44,745 nucleotides of DNA from NCBI GenBank assembly GCA_023404715.1, contig JAEYAR010000146.1, positions 1 through 44,745 on the forward strand, read 5' to 3'. The translations under genes were made by a program, and so were the position numbers. This document shows, in pieces, positions 33,275-42,600 of the stretch. The DNA comes from Bacillota bacterium. GTDB taxonomy: Bacteria > Bacillota > Clostridia > Christensenellales > Aristaeellaceae. How positions within the stretch are numbered: position 1 is the first letter of the stretch; each line of letters opens with the position of its first letter. The notes under the pieces are model-generated. The model did not search any database and had not been told where the DNA came from. It saw only the letters and a list, made by a program, of their open reading frames with translations.

Positions 33275-34135
33275 ATGCAGGATCGAAAGAAACTCAAGAA
33301 CATCGCCAAGGCCTATGCGCAGATGGCGCTCGGCTGCCTGATCGCGGGCATCTCGTTTTCGCAGTTCTTCGTGCCCAACGACATCGCCCCCGGCGGCGTA
33401 ACGGGCATCGCCACGTTGATCGCCGCGGGCACAAGTTGGCCGGTCGGCCTGCTCAGCGCGGTGCTCAACGTGCCGCTGTTCCTGGTCGGCTACAAGGCCG
33501 TGGGGCGCCGGTTCGTCCTGCGCTCTTTCCTGTCGATGCTGGGGCTTTCGCTGTGCATCGACTTATTGCCCCAGCAGGCGGTGACGCACGACATGATGCT
33601 CGCCAGCCTCTACGGCGGCATCCTGCTGGGCATCGGGCTGGGGTTGGTGCTGCGCGGCGGCGCGACGACGGGCGGCACGGACCTGGCCGCGCAGCTGGTA
33701 CATAACCGCTTCCCCGTCATCTCGGTGGGCACGTTCCTCTTCGGCATCGACTGCGTCGTCGTATGCGCGGCGGGCGTCGTCTTTGATCCGCAGGCCGCGC
33801 TTTGGGCGCTCATCGCGCTGTTTATTTCCACCAAGGTGATGGACGTCGTGCTGCAGGGGTGGAATACCGCGCATCAATTCTTCATCATTTCAGACAGCGC
33901 GGAGTCAATCGCCCGGCGGATCAATCAGGAGATGGACCGCGGCGCGACGCTGCTTTGCGCCCGCGGCAGCTACAGCGGCGAGGAGAAGGGCATGGTCTTT
34001 TGCGTCATCAATAAAAATGAGATGACCCAACTCAAGGAGATCATCGCCGCGGAGGACGAACGCGCGTTCGTTACCGTCAGCGAAGTGCATGAGGCGATGG
34101 GCGAAGGCTTCGCCGGCCTCAAAAAGCCCCATTGA
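33275..34135 (+). CDS. YitT family membrane protein
   Basis: The 286-residue protein has five to six membrane helices in the first ~190 residues (ALGCLIAGISFSQFFVPNDIAPGG is the typical start, quoted as AGISFSQFFVPNDIAPGG). The C-terminal cytoplasmic DUF2179 domain runs from about GWNTAHQFFIISD to the end. The family is widespread in Firmicutes and its transport role is not settled. The ATG at 33275 has GAGGAG eight nt upstream; starts from 33221 would run through the hairpin. No partner gene is close. Confidence 0.88.
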   Translation: MQDRKKLKNIAKAYAQMALGCLIAGISFSQFFVPNDIAPGGVTGIATLIAAGTSWPVGLLSAVLNVPLFLVGYKAVGRRFVLRSFLSMLGLSLCIDLLPQQAVTHDMMLASLYGGILLGIGLGLVLRGGATTGGTDLAAQLVHNRFPVISVGTFLFGIDCVVVCAAGVVFDPQAALWALIALFISTKVMDVVLQGWNTAHQFFIISDSAESIARRINQEMDRGATLLCARGSYSGEEKGMVFCVINKNEMTQLKEIIAAEDERAFVTVSEVHEAMGEGFAGLKKPH

Positions 34136-34161
34136 CTTTGTGAAAAATGGTAAAATATTTT
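34132..34161 (+). promoter_or_regulatory. candidate promoter of the BMP-type transporter
   Basis: TTGACT (34132-34137, overlapping the yitT stop) and TATTTT (34156-34161), spacer 18 nt. A second candidate is the extended -10 TGCTACAAT at 34204-34212, which has only a weak -35 box. Confidence 0.45.
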
Positions 34162-34274
34162 CGCGTTTCCAAGCAAAACCCGCTTCCAAAAAGGCTCAAA
34201 ACCTGCTACAATACAGATGGACATGCTGCCGGGGTGGGCCTGGCGGCGCAATATGCTAAGGAGGTTTTCTCATT

Positions 34275-35330
34275 ATGAAGAAATTGGCTTCTGTGTTCTT
34301 GGCGCTGGTCATGGTGCTGAGCATGGCGTCCTTCGTCTCTGCGGAGGATACCTACGAGTTGGCGCTGATCACCGACATCGGCACCATCGACGACAAGTCC
34401 TTCAACCAGGGCGCCTGGGAAGGCGTCGTGGCCTATGCCGAGGCGAACGGCGTCAGCCATAAGTACTACAAGCCGACCGAAAAGTCCACCGACGCTTACC
34501 TGGCCGCGATCGACCTGGCCATGAACGCGGGCGCGAAGACGATCGTGACCCCGGGCTTCCTGTTTGAAGAGCCGATCTTCATCGCGCAGGACATCTACCC
34601 CGAGGTCAACTTCATCCTGCTGGACGGCGAGCCGCACGATGCGGATTACGCCTATCGTACCGAAAAGAACGTCATGCCGATCCTGTACGCAGAGCAGGAG
34701 GCGGGCTTCCTGGCGGGCTACGCGGTCGTGAAGGCCGGCTACACCAAGCTGGGCTTCATGGGCGGCATGGCGGTGCCGGCGGTCATCCGCTACGGCTACG
34801 GCTTCGTGCAGGGCGCCGAGAAGGCGGCCGAGGAGCTGGGCCTCACTGAGATCACCATGAATTATCACTACACCGGCGGCTTCGACGCGACCCCCGAGGC
34901 GCAGACGCTGGCGGCTTCCTGGTACAATGACGGCGTAGAGGTCATCTTCGGCTGCGGCGGCGCGGTCGGCAACTCCGTCATGGCGGCGGCCGAGGCGGCC
35001 GGCAAGTACGTGGTCGGCGTCGACGTCGACCAGAGCGGCGAATCCGACACGGTCATTACCTCCGCGATGAAGGGACTGTCTGCCTCCGTCGAGGCGGCGA
35101 TCGCCGACATCTACGCGGGCGCGTTCAAGGGCGGCGAGACCGCCGTATTCAGCGCCAAGAACAACGGCGTGCAGCTGCCGATGGCGACCAGCAAGCTGGG
35201 CGACTTCGACCAGGCTGCCTACGACGAGCTCTTTGGCAAGATCGTCTCCGGCGAGTATGAGATCAACGCCGATACCGAGGCGGATGTGACCACGCTGGGC
35301 ACCATCGTGAAGGTCACTGTCGTCGAGTAA
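34275..35330 (+). CDS. BMP family ABC transporter substrate-binding protein (nucleoside-type)
   Basis: The 351-residue protein belongs to the BMP/PnrA family. A signal peptide of 23 residues ends in VSA before EDTYE, with no lipobox Cys. Family marks are ITDIGTIDDKSFNQGAWEG (~31-49), TPGFLFEEP, FILLDGEPH, AEQEAGFLAGY, GFMGGMAVPAV, FGCGGAVGNSVM and VVGVDVDQSGES. Known members bind purine or pyrimidine nucleosides. AAGGAGG precedes the ATG. A terminator separates it from the ATPase gene, a usual device to make more binding protein than transporter. Confidence 0.9.
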   Translation: MKKLASVFLALVMVLSMASFVSAEDTYELALITDIGTIDDKSFNQGAWEGVVAYAEANGVSHKYYKPTEKSTDAYLAAIDLAMNAGAKTIVTPGFLFEEPIFIAQDIYPEVNFILLDGEPHDADYAYRTEKNVMPILYAEQEAGFLAGYAVVKAGYTKLGFMGGMAVPAVIRYGYGFVQGAEKAAEELGLTEITMNYHYTGGFDATPEAQTLAASWYNDGVEVIFGCGGAVGNSVMAAAEAAGKYVVGVDVDQSGESDTVITSAMKGLSASVEAAIADIYAGAFKGGETAVFSAKNNGVQLPMATSKLGDFDQAAYDELFGKIVSGEYEINADTEADVTTLGTIVKVTVVE

Positions 35331-35354
35331 TATCCCTTTAAAGTAAGCTCAAAA

Positions 35355-35388
35355 GAGCGGGCGGGCGTCGATCGCCTGCCCGCTTTTT
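35355..35388 (+). terminator. terminator after the BMP gene
   Basis: AGCGGGCGGGCG (35356-35367) and CGCCTGCCCGCT (35373-35384) pair with one G-U and run into TTTTT. Confidence 0.85.
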
Positions 35389-35488
35389 CAAGGAATCATC
35401 TTTCCATTTGTTGACGCTTTTGCCGTACAATGCCGGACGCACGGCAAAAGCGCCGGCCGACTCAAATGCGTACTGAAGGAGTGAGATC

Positions 35489-37006
<1,518 letters not shown>

Positions 37007-37012
37007 GAAGCC

Positions 37013-38140
37013 ATGCGAAAAATGCTCGAATCCAAAGGGTTTTCCAGCGTCGCTTCGTCCCTGATTGCCATCGTCGTAGGTCTGCTGTTCGGCTTTGCGA
37101 TCCTGCTCATCTCCAACCCGCAGCAGGCGGTGCAGGGCCAGGGCATCATCATGGCGGGCGGCATTACGGGCGGCATGAAGGGGCTGGGCCAGGTGCTGTA
37201 CTTCGCCACGCCCATCATCATGACGGGCCTTTCCGTCGGCTTTGCCAACAAGACGGGCCTGTTCAACATCGGCGCGGCGGGGCAGTTCATCGTGGGCGCG
37301 TTCGCGGCGGTGTACGTGGGCGTGCACTGGACCTTCCTGCCCGGGGCTACGCACTGGATTGTGGCGATCCTCGCGGCGATGGTCGCGGGCGGCCTCTGGG
37401 GCGCGGTGCCCGGCATCTTCAAGGCGTTTCTCAACGTCAACGAGGTCATCTCCTCGATCATGATGAACTATATCGGCATGTACGGCGTCAACTATCTGGT
37501 CAAGCAGACGGTCTACAACCAGCTCAAGAACGAATCCATGAACGTGGCGGCGAGCGCCGTGCTGCCCAAGGCCGGGATGGACGCCGTCTTTAAAAATGTG
37601 CTCGCCGGCGGCAAACGGCTGGACATCTCCAGCGTGAACGCGGGCATTCTGATCGCGATTCTGATGGCCGTCGTCATCTACATCCTGTTGAGCAAGACGA
37701 CGTTCGGCTATGAGCTCAAGGCCTGTGGCTACAACCGCTTCGCCAGCCGGTATGCGGGCATCAACGAGCGGCGCAACATCGTGCTTTCCATGGTCATCGC
37801 GGGCATGCTCGCGGGCCTGGGCGGCGCGCTGCTGTACCTGGCCCCGGGCAGCGGCAAGCATATCGTCGTGGTCGACGCCCTCGCGGCGGAGGGATTCAAC
37901 GGCATCCCGGTCGCGCTGCTGGGCATGAACAACCCCATCGGCATCATCTTCTCGGGCATCTTCATCTCGTACATCACGCTGGGCGGCAACTACTTGCAGC
38001 GGCTCAATTACATGCCCGAAATCATCGATATCATCATCGCCGTCATCATCTACTTCAGCGCGTTCTCGCTGCTCGTCAAGCAGTTCATCGCGCGCAAGGT
38101 GCAGCGCCGGGAAATGCGCGAGGAAAAGGAGGGCAAATAA
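37013..38140 (+). CDS. ABC transporter permease (NupP/YufP-like)
   Basis: The 375-residue membrane protein has eight to ten helices, beginning with SLIAIVVGLLFGFAILLIS (~17-35). The conserved NKTGLFNIGAAGQFIVGAF (~79-97) and the GYELKACGYN and GINERRN loops mark the BPD_transp_2 branch used by nucleoside and sugar (Rbs-like) transporters. AAGGAGTGAGAAGCC is the ribosome site. The next gene starts the base after its TAA. Confidence 0.92.
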   Translation: MRKMLESKGFSSVASSLIAIVVGLLFGFAILLISNPQQAVQGQGIIMAGGITGGMKGLGQVLYFATPIIMTGLSVGFANKTGLFNIGAAGQFIVGAFAAVYVGVHWTFLPGATHWIVAILAAMVAGGLWGAVPGIFKAFLNVNEVISSIMMNYIGMYGVNYLVKQTVYNQLKNESMNVAASAVLPKAGMDAVFKNVLAGGKRLDISSVNAGILIAILMAVVIYILLSKTTFGYELKACGYNRFASRYAGINERRNIVLSMVIAGMLAGLGGALLYLAPGSGKHIVVVDALAAEGFNGIPVALLGMNNPIGIIFSGIFISYITLGGNYLQRLNYMPEIIDIIIAVIIYFSAFSLLVKQFIARKVQRREMREEKEGK

Positions 38141-39100
38141 ATGGAGATTTTGTACTTCCTCGTTCAGCAGACCATGTTTTTCTCCATCCCGCTGTTGATC
38201 GTCGCCTTGGGCGGCATGTTCTCCGAGCGCAGCGGCGTCGTCAACATCGCGCTCGACGGTATCATGATCATGGGCGCGTTCTGCGGCATCTTCTTCATCA
38301 ACAGGATGCAGTCGTCCATGAGCGGGCAGGCGCTGCTCTTGCTGGCGGTCCTGGTCTCTATGGCGTCAGGCACGATCTTTTCGGTGCTGCACGCGTACGC
38401 CGCCGTCAACCTGCGCAGCGACCAGGTCATCTCCGGCACGGCGCTCAACATGTTCGCGCCGGCCTTCGCCATCTACATGGCGCGCTCGCTGCAGTCGAAC
38501 GGCGTGCAGCAGGTGCAGTTTACCAACACATTCCGCATCGAGAAGGTGCCGGTGCTGGGCGATATCCCGGTGCTGGGCAATCTACTCTTTCAAAACTGCT
38601 ACATTACCACGTATATCGGCATCGTCATCCTCGTCGCGGCGGCGGTGGTGCTCTACAAAACGAAGTTCGGCCTGCGGCTGCGCGCGTGCGGCGAGCATCC
38701 GCAGGCGGCCGATTCGGTTGGCGTCAACGTGTACAGGATGCGCTACGCGGGCGTGTTGATCTCCGGCGCGCTGGGCGGCCTGGGCGGCCTGGTGTTCGTC
38801 ATCCCCACGTCCACAAACTTCAACGCGACGGTGGCGGGGTACGGCTTCCTAGCGCTGGCCGTGTTGATCTTCGGCCAGTGGAAGCCGGTGCGCGTGCTGC
38901 TCGCGGCCTTCTTCTTCGGGCTTATGAAGACGCTGGCCTCCGCCTACTCGGGCATCCCCTTCCTCGCCTCATTGTCGATCCCCAGCGATTTTTACAAGAT
39001 GTTCCCCTACATCGCGACGCTGGTGGTGCTCGCCTTTACATCGAAGAACTCGCAGGCGCCCAGGGCGAGCGGCGTCCCGTACGACAAGGGCGGCAGGTAA
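38141..39100 (+). CDS. ABC transporter permease (NupQ/YufQ-like)
   Basis: The 319-residue second permease of the BMP-type transporter. ERSGVVNIALDGIMIMGAF (~27-45) is its family signature, followed by loops LRACGEHPQAADSVGVNVY and the helix PTSTNFNATVAGYGFLALAV. It pairs with the preceding permease to form the channel. It starts directly after the preceding stop, inside one operon, and a strong terminator follows. Confidence 0.92.
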   Translation: MEILYFLVQQTMFFSIPLLIVALGGMFSERSGVVNIALDGIMIMGAFCGIFFINRMQSSMSGQALLLLAVLVSMASGTIFSVLHAYAAVNLRSDQVISGTALNMFAPAFAIYMARSLQSNGVQQVQFTNTFRIEKVPVLGDIPVLGNLLFQNCYITTYIGIVILVAAAVVLYKTKFGLRLRACGEHPQAADSVGVNVYRMRYAGVLISGALGGLGGLVFVIPTSTNFNATVAGYGFLALAVLIFGQWKPVRVLLAAFFFGLMKTLASAYSGIPFLASLSIPSDFYKMFPYIATLVVLAFTSKNSQAPRASGVPYDKGGR

Positions 39101-39126
39101 AGAACAAAAACTGTCGGCAAGTAGCA

Positions 39127-39158
39127 ATTCGGAGGGCTTCGGCCCTCCGAAATTTTTT
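39127..39158 (+). terminator. terminator of the BMP transporter operon
   Basis: TCGGAGGGC and GCCCTCCGA around TTCG, followed by AA and seven T. Confidence 0.88.
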
Positions 39159-39169
39159 TGCGTTTGGTG

Positions 39170-39179
39170 TACAGATGTG
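39170..39179. promoter_or_regulatory. candidate BlaI/CopY-type operator box
   Basis: TACAGATGTG is one base off the BlaI/MecI/CopY box TACAnnTGTA. It lies just upstream of the promoter of the BlaI-like gene. Confidence 0.4.
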
Positions 39180-39191
39180 TACCGGGAAGGG

Positions 39192-39220
39192 TTGACAAAT
39201 GCGGTGGACAATTGTACAAT
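39192..39220 (+). promoter_or_regulatory. consensus promoter of the blaI-like operon with second operator box
   Basis: TTGACA (39192-39197) and TACAAT (39215-39220), spacer exactly 17 nt. GACAATTGTA (39207-39216), one base off TACAnnTGTA, and the perfect palindrome ATTGTACAAT (39211-39220) overlap the -10 box, where a bound repressor would block polymerase. Confidence 0.75.
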
Positions 39221-39269
39221 GTCGGTAGACGGATGATTACCAGGAGAAAATCGATCGGAGGACGACGCG

Positions 39270-39653
39270 ATGACAGATGAACGCACGCCGCTGACGGACG
39301 CGGAATGGAAGATCATGACCCTGCTGTGGGAGCAAAGCCCCATGACGATGCCGCAGATCACCCACGCGCTGGAAGGAGAGACCGGCTGGACGAAGCACAC
39401 GGTGATCACCCTGCTCAAGCGAATGATGCAAAAGGGCACCGTGCGCATGGAGGAGGCGGAGCCCGCCCGGCGCTATTATCCCTGCGTGGAGAAGGACAAG
39501 GTCGCCCGCGAGCAGACGCAGACGCTGCTTTCGCGCCTGTTCGAGGGCCGCGCCTCGCTCATGGTGAGCAACATGGTCGAGCAGGGCGAGCTGACGGACG
39601 GCGAAGTAGACGAGCTGATGGAGATCTTGAAGAAGGCGAAGCAACAGCTGTAA
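39270..39653 (+). CDS. BlaI/MecI/CopY family transcriptional repressor
   Basis: The 127-residue protein has a winged helix-turn-helix in its first ~70 residues (LTDAEWKIMTLLWEQSPMTM, then KHTVITLLKRMMQKG) and a C-terminal dimer helix region. Family members repress beta-lactamase or copper genes and are cut or released when a partner BlaR1-type protease senses a signal. GGAGG lies eight nt before the ATG. The M56 gene starts 24 nt downstream. Likely targets are its own operon through the boxes at 39170 and 39207. Confidence 0.93.
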   Translation: MTDERTPLTDAEWKIMTLLWEQSPMTMPQITHALEGETGWTKHTVITLLKRMMQKGTVRMEEAEPARRYYPCVEKDKVAREQTQTLLSRLFEGRASLMVSNMVEQGELTDGEVDELMEILKKAKQQL

Positions 39654-39677
39654 GCGTGAAGAGAGGGGAGAAACGGG

Positions 39678-42600
39678 ATGACCTTTGTCCTGCATCATTT
39701 GATCGAGGCGAGCGTTGGGGCGGCGATTTTGGTCCCGCTCATCCTGCTCGCGCGCAGGTTTTGCCGCGTGCGCGTGGGCAGCCGGACGATCTACGCTGCG
39801 TGGTTGCTGGTGGCGCTGCGGCTCATGCTGCCTATCTCGCTGCCCAACCCGCTGCTGGGGATGAAGAGCGCGCCTGACGGATGGAGCGCCCCGCCTGCCC
39901 CGCGCGCGCCACAGGCGGTTTGGCAGGCGCCGCATACCCAGGCGGGCGTAACGGCCGCCGCACAGCCTCTTGAGGAGATCGACGCGTTCACGTCCGGCGC
40001 GCGGCAGCAGGAAAACGCCGAGCTGGCGCCGGAGCCGATCGCGCCGAGTTCGCCTTTATCGGCGCGGCGGGCGGCGATGGCCGTCTATCTGGCGGGCGCT
40101 GTGCTCGCCGCCGGAATCGTCGCTGCGATGAACGTGCGATTCCGCGTACGGCTGGCCCGTGCGCGCGTGGGCCTGCTGGACGGGGAAGCCAGGGCGGCGT
40201 ATGAGGCGCTGTGCCGGGAAAACGGCGTGCGTCCCTTGCCGGTGTGGCTGTGCGATCCGCTGCCCAGCGCATGCCTGGTCGGCGTGAGCAGGCCGTTTAT
40301 CGCCCTGCCGCTGACGGTAAAGCGCGCGGACCTGCGCCTGACGCTCCTGCACGAACTGAGCCATGCGAAGGCGGGGGATGCGCTATGGAGCCTCGTGCGC
40401 AGCGCATGCCTGGTGCTGTTCTGGTTTCATCCGCTGGTCTGGCTGGGCGCTCACGCCTCTAGGCTGGATGCGGAGATGGCCTGCGACGAACGTGTGGCGA
40501 AAAGCCTGGGCGACGCGGAGCGCATCTCGTATGCAGAGATGCTCGTGCGCATGGCTGTGCGCCGCGGCGTGCCTGCGCTGGGCGTGCTGGCGACGGGCAT
40601 GTCGATGAACGGCGGACGGATGCGTGCGCGCGTGCGCGGCATCGTGCAAAGCCGGGCGGTGTGCCGGCGGGCGATCGCCGCGGCCATGCTGCTGGGCGCG
40701 GCGCTGCTGACATTGACGTTCGCGACGGCGGAAGCACCGCAGATGGACGCGCCGGACGCCGGCGGGTCGCCCACCGGCGCAGACGAGGCGGCCTGGCGCG
40801 CGGTGGACGCGGACGTGCTTACGGCGCTGGGCTTCCCGGCCGACGCGATCCGCGTGCGCCCGGGCGCGTGCGAGGTGGCGTATTCGTCGCTTTCACAGGT
40901 GTGGACCGCTTCCTATATAGATGTGGAATCGAACCGCCAGGTCGCACGGGAGCTGGACGCGGCGCAGACCGTCCGCTACGATGCGCCCGGCCCCTGGAAC
41001 CTGCGACTCGACCGGGCCGACGGCGGCGAGGCCTACACCCTGACGGTGGACGAGACGGGTGACGTGCTGTCCTTTGCGTATGAACCGCAGGGCTGGGGCG
41101 AGGTCGTGCGCACGGAGGTCGGCATTCCGCAGGAAGAGGGGCGCGCCGCCACTTATCAGATGCCCCTGTCTACCTCGCTTGAAATCGATACCGAGCTCGG
41201 CCGCCTGGTCGAGGCGGCGACGGGCATGGACGGCAAAGCGGTCACGATCAACGCGAGCGCCTACGCCGCGGTCTACGCGGACGGCACGCGCGTGCGCAAG
41301 GCTGTGGCGCGCACGAAGGATGCGGCGGACCTTTGGCTCCTGAGCGTTCAGTGCGAGCCGCTGCGCATCCTCTCGATGGTGTATAAGCCGGGGGAGCCCA
41401 TGCTTTCAGAATACGTGACCGTCGAGCCGACGCAGGCGGAGGCGCTGGCGGGCGTAAAGACGTATCTTCTGGAGGCGGGATGGACGCAGGCGGAGATAGA
41501 CGCCCCAACCGTCAGCCGGGAAGATGAAAACACGACGGCCCATTTTTACGGCGAATCGGCGCAGGGTAGCCGCGACGGCTGGTATGTAAGGTACGATTTG
41601 ACGTACCGCCAGGGCCTCGACCTGTGGCGTGGGGACATGCGGACCGACGCTGCGGAGCGCCGCCCCATCGCGCAGGACGAGCGGGAGCGGGTAGCGCAGG
41701 CGGCGCGTGCATTCGTCCAGCGTACGCGCCTGGGGAGCTATGGGCTTGAGATCAGCGCTGTAGAGGTAGAAGACGCGATTCAAATCTATCCGGACAGCGA
41801 GGTGGCGCGCGTATGGGTGCGCTATGACGACGCGTACGCGCTCCGCGCGGACGAGCTGCGCATCCGCCTGGAGCCGCAGGCCGTGCTCCAGATGCGCTAT
41901 ACCTATGAATCTGTCCCGCTGACGCAGGAGCAGATCGCGCAAAGTGCGCGGCGCTACCTGGCGGAGGAAGCCGGCCTTGCGGCGGATGCGCCCATCGTGA
42001 CGGTTCGGCAGGCGGAGCAGGCGCTGTATGCGTACGGCGAGACGGCGGCAGGCGCCCGGGACCTATGGACGGTGCGCTTTGACGTAGCGGGGCGCGACGT
42101 GAGCGCCTTCTGGACGGCGGACGCGGACTTGACGGGCGGCGGCGAAGCGCGGACGCGCGCGCTGGCGCCGGAGGAGAAGAACGCCGTGACGGAGCGCGCG
42201 TGGCTGTTCGCCAACGGCCGGGGCGGCAGCGCCATCCAAAGACTTACGGTATCCGAATCGGCAAATTTGGTAAATGGCAGGGAATTGGTAGATGCATACG
42301 TCTTATACAGGGACGGGGCTGTCGACGGGCTCTCTATCGCGCTCAAGGACGAGGCCGTACACGCGTGGGCGCCGCTGGAAGAGACGAATGCGCGCTACGC
42401 GCAGGCGGCTGAGGCGCTCGCGTTGGCGGCCGCGCCGGATGCGGACGACGAGGCGGCTTGGCGCGCGGTGGACGCGGACGTGCTTACGGCGCTGGGCTTC
42501 CCGGCCGACGAGATCCGCGTGCGCCCAGGCGTATGCGAGGCGTCGTACGGGTCGCTCGGCACGGAATGGACCGTGCTGGCGACGGCGCCGCAGGCGCGGT

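Noticed and set aside
34136..34274. possible purine riboswitch upstream of the nucleoside-type binding protein
   Set aside because: The leader is short and shows none of the conserved purine aptamer features.
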